A DNA stretch of 6,661 nt from Alphaproteobacteria bacterium (GCA_003131925.1 PKWC01000079.1:251-6911), one strand, 5' to 3'; positions 1-6,086 are shown, counted from the first letter of the stretch. The notes: generated from the letters alone by a model not told the origin. Made by a program: numbers and translations.

Positions 1-1160
1 TCCAGCCGCGTCAGTATTTCGTAGGCGGCCGTCACGCGAGCGTCGATCGGATAGCTCTTGTTAGCCAACAGGACGATGCCGGTCTTTTTTTCGGGAACGA
101 AAGCCACGTATGCCGCGAAGCCGTTTGTCGTTCCCGTCTTGTTGATCAGGATGTCATCCCGCGGCCGCAATGGGGGATCGAGTTTGGTCACCGGATTGGC
201 TTCGAGAATGACCTTGGCTGAGTTTCCTGCCAGCAGTCCCGCCAGCCCGACCGGGTAATGGTATTGCTCCCAGACCAGATCCTGCGTCATCGCGCCGACC
301 CGGTAGTATCCCGTGTGCGTGTCGGATATTGCGCGCTTTAAAGTCTCGTCGAGATCGAGCATGCCCATGTTGGCCTCGACGAAGCGAAGCAGGTCGCCGG
401 CGGTCGTCCTGATGCCGTACGCTTCTGATGCAAGGACCCCTGGCGTCATCCTGACCGGTGTGTCGTTCGTCGTGTAGCCTTGCGCGTAGTTTTCCATCTG
501 CGCATTTGGAATATCGAGAAAGGTGTGTTGCATGCCCAGTTTCGGGAGCAACTTCTTCTCCATCAGCGCGACGAAGTCCTCATTCATACTCCGCGCGGCG
601 ATCATGCCAAGCATCCCGATACCCGGATTGGAGTAGATTCGGTAAGTTCCGGGAGCGTAAGCCGGTTTCCAGTTCCGAAAATACGCCATGAGCTGGTTGT
701 TGTTCGCGATGCCGTCTGGAACCTGCAAGGGAAGGCCTCCCGACGTGTGCGTACCAAGATTCAGCAGGCTCACCTTGTCGAAGCTGCTGCCGCGCAGGGA
801 TGGGAGGTACTTGGTGGCGAAATCAGACAGCGATAGTTTGCCGCCGACTTGCGCATAGGAAGCCAGCGTCGCAGTGAATGTCTTGCTGATCGAGCCGATC
901 TCGAAAAGCGTATTGCTCGAGACGGGCCTCCGGGTCGCCTTCGATGCCACACCATAGTCGAAGATGTAGTTCTGTCCCTTCATGACGATCCCCACTGCCA
1001 TCCCGGGGACGCCATAACGCGCCATGACAGGGCGGACCGCTTGCGCGACAACCCTCTCGACGACGGCCCTCCTGTCGTCGGCAGCATGGCTGTTCGTCGG
1101 CAGCAGGACAGAGGCGCACAGGACCGCGATCGCGGCACTCTGAATCTTCGGTCGGATCAT
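1..1160 (-). CDS. ampC: Class C beta-lactamase (AmpC type), 3' end cut by window edge
   Basis: Periplasmic serine beta-lactamase that hydrolyses beta-lactams, mainly cephalosporins, through an acyl-enzyme. The frame is open from the ATG at 1160 to base 1, giving 386 codons, so only a few residues are lost compared with the usual 380-390. Residues 1-26 form a signal peptide (basic start, hydrophobic AAIAVLCASVLL core, SHA cleavage site before AD). Active-site motifs are S90-I-S-K93 (nucleophile), Y176-S-N178 and K341-T-G343. The spacings of 86 and 251 residues match the mature E. coli AmpC S64/Y150/K315. The start is supported by AAGGGGAA (complement of 1168-1175) just upstream. No LysR-type AmpR gene lies divergently next to it; a toxin-antitoxin pair occupies that place, so inducible AmpR control is not evident locally. 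Closely related serine hydrolases (esterase/DD-peptidase) are less likely given the INKTG context and the spacing. Confidence 0.95.
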   Translation of the reverse strand, partial: MIRPKIQSAAIAVLCASVLLPTNSHAADDRRAVVERVVAQAVRPVMARYGVPGMAVGIVMKGQNYIFDYGVASKATRRPVSSNTLFEIGSISKTFTATLASYAQVGGKLSLSDFATKYLPSLRGSSFDKVSLLNLGTHTSGGLPLQVPDGIANNNQLMAYFRNWKPAYAPGTYRIYSNPGIGMLGMIAARSMNEDFVALMEKKLLPKLGMQHTFLDIPNAQMENYAQGYTTNDTPVRMTPGVLASEAYGIRTTAGDLLRFVEANMGMLDLDETLKRAISDTHTGYYRVGAMTQDLVWEQYHYPVGLAGLLAGNSAKVILEANPVTKLDPPLRPRDDILINKTGTTNGFAAYVAFVPEKKTGIVLLANKSYPIDARVTAAYEILTRL

Positions 1161-1288
1161 CCGGTAATTCCCCTTGTTCGTCCCTCTGCTGGCCCGAAGT
1201 TAAGGCTACACTTGGTTTCAAGCCCAACGGGGCGATATCGCATGCCCGGAGGGAGAAAAGGTCTGGTCAACGCCCGATGCCGATGATA

Positions 1289-1302
1289 GGTTACATGTAA
1301 CC
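1289..1302. promoter_or_regulatory. Perfect 14-bp palindrome, probable operator of the toxin-antitoxin pair
   Basis: GGTTACATGTAACC reads identically on both strands. It ends 17 bases before the antitoxin ATG at 1320. Type II toxin-antitoxin operons are usually repressed by the antitoxin or the complex binding a palindrome over the promoter, so autoregulation is the natural reading. A ribosome binding site GGAAG (1309-1313) lies between the palindrome and the start. No convincing -35/-10 pair was seen. The site could also affect the divergent beta-lactamase gene, whose start is about 130 bases away. Confidence 0.6.
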
Positions 1303-1319
1303 AACTCCGGAAGAATGCC

Positions 1320-1544
1320 ATGGCCTCGGTACCCCGACCCAAGTCCTCGCGCGTGAAGGTGCGTGCGCATCGTAAGCGGCTGCGTGAGCAGGGCTTACGC
1401 CCTATCCAGGTTTGGGTACCGGACGTCCGTGCGCCCTCTTTCCGCTCTGAGGCGCATCGCCAGTCACTGGCCGTCGCAACAAGCGCTCAGGCGCGCGAGG
1501 ATCAGGCGTTCATCGACGCGGCGTCGGATTGGGGCGATGAATGA
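1320..1544 (+). CDS. Antitoxin, MazE family (DUF3018-like)
   Basis: A 74-residue protein expected to bind and neutralise the toxin encoded directly downstream and to repress their shared promoter. The N-terminal half is strongly basic (RPKSSRVKVRAHRKRLREQG), followed by RPIQVWVPDVRAPSFRSEAH, the hallmark stretch of proteins annotated as antitoxin MazE family in alpha- and betaproteobacteria. The C-terminal tail is acidic (SDWGDE), as expected for the flexible part that docks on the toxin. The start at 1320 has GGAAG six bases upstream. An ATG at 1315 is in another frame. The stop overlaps the toxin start by ATGA, implying translational coupling. The family call comes from motif memory; the pairing with a clear MazF-type toxin makes it robust. 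Confidence 0.9.
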   Translation: MASVPRPKSSRVKVRAHRKRLREQGLRPIQVWVPDVRAPSFRSEAHRQSLAVATSAQAREDQAFIDAASDWGDE

Positions 1545-1894
1545 GACGAGGCGACATCTGGACCGTCGCCGGCGGCAAGAACTACGCCGGCAAGCCGCGC
1601 CCCGTCGTCATTGTTCAAGATGATAGCTTCGACGCGACCAACTCCATCACGGTCTGCGCCTGCACCACGGACGAGACCGAAGCGCCGCTGTTCCGCCTGT
1701 CGGTGGAGCCGAATGAGCGCAACGGCCTCCGCGCGGCATGCCGTTTGATGGTCGACAAGATCACCACTGTCCCGAAAACCAAAGTCGGCGCGCGGATCGG
1801 CAGGTTGGACGACGAGGATATCCTGCGGCTCAATCAGGCCGTGCTCGTGTTCCTCGGGCTGGCAGTCTCGCCGAGGGCCAAACCGGAGGCGTGA
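1541..1894 (+). CDS. Toxin, PemK/MazF family endoribonuclease
   Basis: A 117-residue ribosome-independent endoribonuclease toxin that would cleave mRNA at short motifs and arrest growth when not held by its antitoxin. The start RRGDIWTV is the typical first strand of the MazF/PemK barrel, and KPRPVVIVQDD (residues 18-28) is the family's core motif. R20 corresponds to the catalytic arginine, and the CTTDE segment around T42/T43 supplies the conserved threonine. The C-terminal helix (DDEDILRLNQAVLVFLGLA) is also family-like. The length matches the family. The start overlaps the antitoxin stop (ATGA), so the two form one operon. No truncation or missing key residue is visible, so the toxin is probably active. 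The RNA recognition sequence cannot be predicted here. Confidence 0.93.
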   Translation: MRRGDIWTVAGGKNYAGKPRPVVIVQDDSFDATNSITVCACTTDETEAPLFRLSVEPNERNGLRAACRLMVDKITTVPKTKVGARIGRLDDEDILRLNQAVLVFLGLAVSPRAKPEA

Positions 1895-1941
1895 GGCCCG
1901 CTACGCCCGGCAGTTGAAGCTCTGTTATGAAGTGGCGGGCC
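1895..1941 (+). terminator. Weak inverted repeat after the toxin gene
   Basis: GGCCCGC (1895-1901) pairs with GCGGGCC (1935-1941), and the arms extend inward with one mismatch. The loop is about 30 bases and there is no T-run after the second arm, so a standard intrinsic terminator is not shown. It begins immediately after the toxin stop codon and may mark the transcript end. The rest of the gap to 2061 holds no recognisable gene. A 19-codon ORF at 1927-1986 and a GCGCATGCGC palindrome near 1998-2007 are its only visible structure. Confidence 0.25.
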
Positions 1942-2061
1942 ACGACCGATGAAGATGGGCACTATGTCTACGCTATACCCCTCTGACAATCACGCTTGCG
2001 CATGCGCTTGCAGCCTCGGAGACCGTGCGCGGCTAGCCGTCCCACGTGTTCGGGCGCTTCT

Positions 2062-2857
2062 CTACCCGATCGACAATTTGAATTCTTTCGCTTCTATGCC
2101 AGACGTGGCCTTGAGCGCGTATCGCAGCGCATCATCCTTCTTCCCAACGATGATGATACCGCGAACGTTGTTTTCTGGATATTTCCCGCACCCAGCCCAT
2201 GTACCTGAGTATCTGACCGACCACTTGATCCGTCCCTTGCGTCTTCTTCAGCTCCACCACGACGTAATTGCCGTGGACGTCCCGGCAAAAGAGATCTAGG
2301 CGGCCAGCCGGCGTGCTCAACTGCCTCGACACAAGACTGAGCCCGGGTTCAATTTCATCGAGCTGCTGCACAACCAAGTCTTCAAGATTCTTTTCGGCGA
2401 TTGAAATTCGCGACGGTTGCGCCGGAGCCGATTCCGACGGCTGATTTGGCGGGATCACGCGCACGTAGCTTTGCGGCGGATGCGCAATCAATCCTCCGCC
2501 AGACTTCTCAAATTGATATGTGTCGAATGAAAAGGGAACGATCTCGGTCATGACGAGGCAGTTCTTCCAGTTCCGCTCATTGGGATCGCTTTTCCACCTT
2601 TCCCGCCACGGCTCAGGCTTCAACGATGGATTTTCGTAGTGCTTGGCTGAAAACGGGACGATATCGTCCACCAATGCCCTGTACTCTACCTGTCCCCCGC
2701 TAATGTGAATGAACCCGAAGATCGGGAACAAGAACTGATCTTTGGCAATCGGAAAACCAACCGACCAGTACAGCTCTTTGTGGTCTTCGAGATGTCTTCT
2801 GGCATCGTCGACATCGACCATGCTCGGTTTCGCACTGAACAGGATAGCGTCGGTCAT
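2062..2857 (-). pseudogene. NucS/DUF91-like PD-(D/E)XK nuclease with EVE/PUA-like N-terminal domain, one-base frameshift
   Basis: Start ATG at 2857 with AAGGGG (complement of 2863-2868) five bases upstream. Residues 1-135 form a domain rich in beta strands (YWSVGF, FGFIHISGG, a W-rich middle) that I tentatively place with EVE/PUA-like folds. Residues 155-225 match the NucS C-terminal nuclease: E155, D188 in GRLDLF, E202-L-K204, Q215 and Y219. Their spacing agrees with the archaeal NucS catalytic residues as I recall them. The frame then derails after GWVRE. Dropping one T from the run 2182-2184 restores YPENNVRGIIIVGKKDD and runs to TAG at 2062-2064, giving 264 residues in all. Without the correction the frame adds unrelated residues and stops at 2132. 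NucS enzymes cut mismatched or branched DNA, but the different N-terminal domain suggests another target, possibly modified DNA in a defence role (inference). Whether the frameshift is real or a sequencing error cannot be told here. Confidence 0.8.
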
Positions 2858-3014
2858 GTCGTCCCCTTGTCCCCTCGAATGCGCAATGTCGGCTCGCGCG
2901 CTGCGGCTGACAAGTCGGACTTCGGCGGACATCTCGCGTCTGTTTAGCGCGCCAGCCGACGGGAATCCAATGCTGAACCGACGCGCCGGTCGCGTGTCTT
3001 GTGCGTTGGCGTCG

Positions 3015-3075
3015 TCTATTCCGCTGCAAATTTTGTTCGCCAATCGCGCTCGAAAGTGTGCGCGACATGCACACT
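3015..3075 (-). promoter_or_regulatory. Possible promoter and inverted repeat upstream of the NucS-like gene
   Basis: On the minus strand TTGGCG (complement of 3038-3043) and AATAGA (complement of 3015-3020) are 17 bases apart, a plausible though weak sigma-70-type pair. Just upstream lies an inverted repeat with 7-bp arms AGTGTGC (3055-3061) and GCACACT (3069-3075) around a 7-base spacer. It could be an operator of the nuclease gene or a hairpin ending the TPR gene transcript. The stretch 2858-3119 codes for nothing recognisable on either strand, although one minus frame happens to stay open through it. Confidence 0.25.
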
Positions 3076-3119
3076 GGCGACGTGGTTTTGTGCGGCGTTT
3101 TGCACGCCGGCGGCATGGA

Positions 3120-3907
3120 GCTCGGCTGACAGGCGAAGGCAGGTCGAACGCGGGCGTGCGTGGTTCGGAATTACGTCGACGCCTTAGCGCGGTTTCCATC
3201 TGCCGGAGCACGTCAACGAACGCTTCGACGACGGCAAATTCTGAAACCACGACGTCATCAACTTGGGCAAAGTGCTGGCGCCGAGAAAGAATGAGCCTGA
3301 AGGTGTCGGCATCTGGCGCACTCTCAATGATAGCGAGTGCGAATGCATAGTGTAAATCCTGCGCCCCCGGATTGTACTCCAGTGCCTTGTGCAAAACCTT
3401 CTCCGCCTCATCGAAGGCCCCCTTCGCCCGCTTGATACGCGATAATTTCCGAGCGCTGAGCGTGCTTCGAGGATTGCTAGCGAATGCTTTTTCAAACGCT
3501 CGCTCAGAGCGTGACGACTGAGCCAGCGCTTTCGATAATTCGCCTTCTTCCGCCAATAGCATGGCTTCATTCGGGAACTGTTGTAACGCGATCTTCAGTG
3601 TGTTTTCAGCATACGAAATGCAATCGCCAAGGTGAAGGTCCTCCGCCTCGCTGTTCCCTTCCTCCGCCAACGCCAGAGCGTCTTTAATATCATCAATCGC
3701 TGCTTTGAGCAGAGTGTGATGCGGATACGGACTATTTCCTCTCAGCGTCAATCTAGAGGCCTGATCAACGGCCTTACGTCGCCACGCTTGTCGTTCGATG
3801 TGATCGGTTGCCATCCTTGAGCGCCGAAGATCAAGTTCCGCTAGCGAATGCTGGATCGACCGATTGAAGGGCTCTAACTCAAGCGCCTTATAATATAAGC
3901 TAATTCC
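3120..3907 (-). pseudogene. 3' part of a TPR-repeat protein, head missing
   Basis: About 260 residues of helical-repeat protein with no start of its own. The open frame starts at 3997, but its first ~30 residues (proline/arginine-rich, WDW, CRC) do not resemble the rest. Recognisable protein begins at ISLYYKALELEPFN, the end of a TPR unit. Further repeat units follow, the clearest being SERAFEKAFASNP and AFDEAEKVLHKALEYNP (A/F/A/P spacing), with a connecting motif GNSPYPHHTLLKA around residue 88. The segment ends in METALRRRR and a proline-rich tail, then runs open without protein-like character into the nuclease gene. TPR arrays like this often form the C-terminal sensor of large defence ATPases (STAND type) and other multidomain proteins. 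That the lost head carried such a domain is inference only. The break near 3907 is probably a recombination or deletion junction. Confidence 0.65.
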
Positions 3908-4143
3908 GCACCTACAGCGCGGCGCACCGCGCGCCGAATTGGTCGGCGATAAGGTTTTGGGGCGCTTTACGCCAGTCCAATCCCATTGTCGCCGCATTCG
4001 CTTGCACGTGATCCCTCAGCGCGACTTCCAAGCTGTGCGGCCATGCGGCCCCCGTCCGGGAAAAGTGCTTTCGGCAAGTCGCTAATGGCGCGCGGCCATC
4101 CGTGCGGTCGGGAGGTCGATTTGATTTGCTTGGGAGATAGCCG
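3908..4143. other. Unassigned GC-rich stretch between the TPR remnant and the recombinase
   Basis: No gene can be supported. A minus frame ending at a stop at 3912-3914 contains a protein-like stretch (AWPHSLEVALRDHVQANAAT, then MGLDWRKAPQNLIADQF), which may be the tail of a gene broken at the same junction as the TPR protein. No family is recognised and its upstream part looks random. Frames on the plus strand show nothing familiar. Confidence 0.3.
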
Positions 4144-4173
4144 TCTGTCACGTTTCTTCGGATTAGTGACAGA
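4144..4173. repeat. 8-bp inverted repeat upstream of the recombinase
   Basis: TCTGTCAC (4144-4151) and GTGACAGA (4166-4173) are exact complements separated by 14 bases, 40 bases before the recombinase ATG. Serine resolvases commonly bind inverted half-sites next to their own gene and so both recombine DNA and repress themselves. The position suits such a role, but the sequence is unlike the palindromic elements downstream. Confidence 0.4.
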
Positions 4174-4213
4174 TTTATGCACTAACAAGCGGAAATAACT
4201 AGGATATTGATCT

Positions 4214-4876
4214 ATGGTAACGAGACTGGCAGTTGCATACTTCCGAACCTCCTCCGCCGCAAACGTGGGGGCCGACAAGGATAGCGAGAAGCGGCAGCGA
4301 TCCGCGGTTCAAAGCTACGCCAAATCCGCGCGCATCCAGATAGTAGGGGAGTACTATGACGCTGCCGTCTCGGGCGCTGACCCGGTCGATACGCGGCCTA
4401 ACTTCATCCTTATGCTGGAGCGTTGCAAAGAAGAGCGCATATCGATCGTCCTAGTGGAGAATGCATCTCGGTTCGCGCGCGACCTAGTTGTCCAGCTAAC
4501 CGGTCATGCCATGCTTCAACGTCAGGGCATCGAATTAATCCCGGTGGATGCTCCCACGTCCTTTACGGACCCGACACCAACGGCCGAAATGGTCCGCCAG
4601 ATGTTGGGCGCAGTGTCACAATTTGAAAAAACCAGTCTCGTACGGAAACTTCGGCATGCTCGCGACCGTATCCGCACGAAAAATGGACGCTGCGAGGGCC
4701 GCAAGCCGGTTCCCCCAAACGTTGTTGCTGAAGCACGCCGGATCGCGCGTGTCTCTCCAAAGACCCACAAGCGTCGATCCCTGCGCGAAATCGCTACGGA
4801 ACTAGCGGCGCTGGGTTTCTGCGCTCCGTCAGGACGGGTGTATCACCCATACAGCGTCAAGAGGATGCTTGGTTGA
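4214..4876 (+). CDS. Small serine recombinase (resolvase/invertase family)
   Basis: A 220-residue site-specific recombinase that joins and cuts DNA through a phosphoserine intermediate. The catalytic domain is residues 1-145. The motif Y9-F-R11-T-S13 holds the nucleophilic serine and an active-site arginine. SGADPVDTRPNF with ML follows (53-68), then VENASRFARDL, in which R86 and R89 match the resolvase R68/R71 pair. The position of resolvase D67 is a serine, as in many relatives of this subgroup. TAEMVRQMLGAVSQFEK begins the long helix. After a GRCEGRKP linker (158-165) a compact helix-turn-helix (about 178-219, ending SVKRML) binds DNA. No zinc ribbon or large-recombinase extension is present. 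AGGA (4201-4204) precedes the start by 9 bases. A second, diverged copy of its last ~30 residues lies at 5259-5369. Whether it acts as resolvase, invertase or transposase cannot be read from the protein. Confidence 0.93.
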   Translation: MVTRLAVAYFRTSSAANVGADKDSEKRQRSAVQSYAKSARIQIVGEYYDAAVSGADPVDTRPNFILMLERCKEERISIVLVENASRFARDLVVQLTGHAMLQRQGIELIPVDAPTSFTDPTPTAEMVRQMLGAVSQFEKTSLVRKLRHARDRIRTKNGRCEGRKPVPPNVVAEARRIARVSPKTHKRRSLREIATELAALGFCAPSGRVYHPYSVKRMLG

Positions 4877-4885
4877 TTCAACCAA
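4869..4885. repeat. 17-bp palindrome over the recombinase stop codon
   Basis: TTGGTTGA, a single T, then TCAACCAA form exact inverted arms, with the stop codon TGA (4874-4876) inside. As RNA it could fold into a 6-bp stem with a 5-base loop, but no T-run follows, so termination is not shown. It may instead be a protein binding site. The second recombinase tail ends differently and lacks this palindrome. Confidence 0.45.
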
Positions 4886-4943
4886 AATTCCGCTTGAGGC
4901 GCATACTGATCGGGGGCCGCTTGGCGGCGCGTTCCGTAATCCA

Positions 4944-4961
4944 CTGCTAACGTCAGCAAAG
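4944..4961. repeat. Palindromic element, copy 1 (imperfect)
   Basis: CTGCTAACGTCAGCAAAG lies 67 bases after the recombinase stop, in the convergent gap before a reversed small ORF. It shares 16 of 18 bases with the copy at 6476-6493 and the CTGCTAACGT core with the perfect palindrome at 5380-5397. The consensus is CTGnTAACGTyAGCA, symmetric about a central CG. A role as crossover or binding site of the adjacent serine recombinase is inferred from placement. Confidence 0.55.
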
Positions 4962-4995
4962 CTTGGCAATGCGAGCCTACCAAAAGCGCGCTTGC

Positions 4996-5247
4996 TCACT
5001 TGCTGGGCATTGGCGGCGGAACTCTCTTAACTGGTAGATCGACGCACGCAATAAACTGGACAGTTGCAAGCCCGCTCGGTACCGTGATCACTGGTTTTCC
5101 GTTCACCGCCGCCGGGCCGGCGATGTTACGGATTTCCAAAGCTTTCGCTGCTGCCTTCGGCGTATTCTCGGTTGGTGACATGCCCGTCGATATCAACTGG
5201 CATGTCGCAAGCGACAAATAACAAACCTTTGTGACCATAATAATCAT
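4996..5247 (-). CDS. Small hypothetical protein A, reversed relative to the recombinase
   Basis: An 83-residue ORF starting at ATG 5247 with a weak GGAAA six bases upstream. Longer upstream starts (to 5313) would run antisense through a recombinase remnant and are less likely. No known family was recognised. The protein starts MIIMVTKVCYLSLATC (mildly hydrophobic, cysteine-bearing), has a central LEIRNIAGPAA, then VQFIACVD, and ends with a basic and proline-rich tail (KRVPPPMPSK). The same layout recurs in small protein B at 5427-5669: an MII-x-V start, K-(V/I)-C, (L/I)E-x-x-NI, QF-x-x-C and a KR/KK-x-PP tail. The two therefore look like diverged homologues. The gene is convergent with the recombinase; the palindromic element lies between them. 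Function unknown. Confidence 0.55.
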   Translation of the reverse strand: MIIMVTKVCYLSLATCQLISTGMSPTENTPKAAAKALEIRNIAGPAAVNGKPVITVPSGLATVQFIACVDLPVKRVPPPMPSK

Positions 5248-5258
5248 TGATTTCCGTC

Positions 5259-5369
5259 TGCTCGCTTCGGGACGTCGCAACCGAACTTGCGCTGCTTGGC
5301 TATCGGGCACCATCGGGCCGAACTTACCACCCGAACAGCGTCAAACGCATGCTGTTTACGCCGCGATAG
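5259..5369 (+). pseudogene. Remnant of a second serine recombinase (C-terminal helix-turn-helix only)
   Basis: Without any start codon, a plus frame reads SLRDVATELALLGY, then APSGRTYHPNSVKRML and FTPR before TAG at 5367-5369. Over 31 residues 24 are identical to residues 179-219 of the intact recombinase at 4214. At DNA level the copies are clearly diverged, with many third-position changes, so this is not a recent duplication. An in-frame stop (5241-5243) precedes the homologous part, and the catalytic domain is absent. The remnant is followed 10 bases later by the perfect palindrome at 5380-5397, as the intact gene is followed by its own copy. It probably belonged to a related element whose recombinase head was lost or replaced. 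Confidence 0.85.
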
Positions 5370-5379
5370 TTCTGTTCAC

Positions 5380-5397
5380 GCTGCTAACGTTAGCAGC
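5380..5397. repeat. Palindromic element, copy 2 (perfect 18 bp)
   Basis: GCTGCTAACGTTAGCAGC is identical on both strands. It sits between the recombinase remnant (stop at 5367-5369) and the 3' end of reversed small protein B (5427), the same relative place as copy 1. It could also fold as an RNA hairpin with a 7-bp stem and ACGT loop, but no T-run follows on either strand, so an intrinsic terminator is not the preferred reading. Confidence 0.65.
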
Positions 5398-5426
5398 ACG
5401 TCATTCTCGACCAAGCAAATAAACCG

Positions 5427-5669
5427 TTACTGTGGTGTTGATTGCCATTCGGGGGGCGCTTTTTTCCATTCCACATAGCATGTCACAAATTGGGTATTGC
5501 CCCCGGTACTGTTGGCGGTCTGTGCGCTGATATTGCCGAATTCAATGCACTGCTCAAGTATCTCATAGGTGCTCGACGGTCTCAACGCACTAACACGATC
5601 TGGCGTGTCGAATTGAGTAGACCATAACATGCACCCCGCAGTACAGATTTTGAATACTTGAATAATCAT
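5427..5669 (-). CDS. Small hypothetical protein B, related to protein A
   Basis: An 80-residue ORF starting at ATG 5669 with a strong ribosome binding site AGGGGGAAAG (within the complement of 5671-5682), which argues that it is a real gene. Sequence landmarks are MIIQVFKICTAGCMLWSTQF at the start, CIEFGNISAQTA in the middle, TQFVTCYVEWKK near residue 59 and a proline-bearing tail. It has several cysteines, no clear membrane helix and no recognised domain. Similarity to small protein A at 4996-5247 is visible along the whole length but is low. It is transcribed away from the XRE regulator gene at 5823, with about 150 bases between the two starts, so a shared divergent control region is possible. 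Function unknown. Confidence 0.65.
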   Translation of the reverse strand: MIIQVFKICTAGCMLWSTQFDTPDRVSALRPSSTYEILEQCIEFGNISAQTANSTGGNTQFVTCYVEWKKAPPEWQSTPQ

Positions 5670-5822
5670 GATCTTTCCCCCTGTTTGAGCACTTTACAGC
5701 AGAAATCCGCCAACCGGGCCAGACATTTCGTCATTCGACAGGCGCCAACGATCACGGCTCCATGAAAATAGCAGCACTATTGTCCGTGGTTTCTCAATCC
5801 ACACGCTGCTGTTTTTGCGCAT

Positions 5823-6086
5823 ATGAAAGCGCAAACTCTCGTGGCAAGAAATCTCAGGCGGCTGAGAGTGAGGTGCAGCCTCTCTCAAGAAGCTTTAGCT
5901 GTGGATGCGAGCGTGGATCGCACTTATGTCAGCCGGTTGGAACGCGCACTCGAAAATCCCACAGTAAGCGTGTTGGAGCGCCTATCTGAAGCTCTGAATG
6001 CAGATGTTCGGGATTTCTTCGACCGCACGGCTGCAATGCGCGGGCCTGTGAAGCCGCTACCCAGCGGCAGACGAAAGAGGAGCTAG
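5823..6086 (+). CDS. XRE-family helix-turn-helix regulator
   Basis: An 87-residue DNA-binding protein consisting of little more than a Cro/C1-type helix-turn-helix. LVARNLRRLRVRCSLSQEAL begins the domain, ALAVDASVDRTYVSRLERAL contains the turn and recognition helix, and NPTVSVLERLSEALNADVRDFF closes it. The basic tail (SGRRKRS) carries no further domain. Close relatives are common in Rhizobiales genomes and mobile islands, where they act as small repressors. No clear Shine-Dalgarno sequence precedes the ATG, so translation may be leaderless or weak. It diverges from small protein B and could control it, itself, or the recombinase module (inference). No operator can be named with certainty; the inverted repeat at 6176-6194 downstream is one candidate. 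Confidence 0.9.
   Translation: MKAQTLVARNLRRLRVRCSLSQEALAVDASVDRTYVSRLERALENPTVSVLERLSEALNADVRDFFDRTAAMRGPVKPLPSGRRKRS

Noticed and set aside
1927..1986. A 19-codon ORF starting MKWRATTDEDGHYVYAIPL.
   Set aside because: Composition is plausible and could be a fragment of a lost gene, but it is too short, with no recognised family or ribosome binding site.
2742..3350. A 202-residue plus-strand ORF.
   Set aside because: It lies antisense to the nuclease start and the TPR segment, has a serine/arginine-heavy shadow composition and matches no family.
2132..3997. A single 621-residue fusion of TPR repeats and nuclease.
   Set aside because: The frame is continuous, but residues ~293-380 are arginine/cysteine-rich and unlike either domain. 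The nuclease has its own well-spaced ribosome binding site and start at 2857, and the first 30 residues do not fit a TPR protein.
3912..4278. Minus-strand ORFs of 79 and 103 residues.
   Set aside because: Only short pieces look protein-like, they lie in different frames, and the longer one overlaps the recombinase start antisense. Kept only as an unassigned region.
4944..5397. The palindromes as integron attC sites.
   Set aside because: TAAC and GTTA occur, but directly joined rather than separated by the tens of bases of imperfect symmetry found in attC, and no tyrosine integron integrase is present.
5380..5397. The perfect palindrome as an intrinsic bidirectional terminator between convergent genes.
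   Set aside because: No T-run follows the stem on either strand. A weaker role in RNA end formation remains possible.
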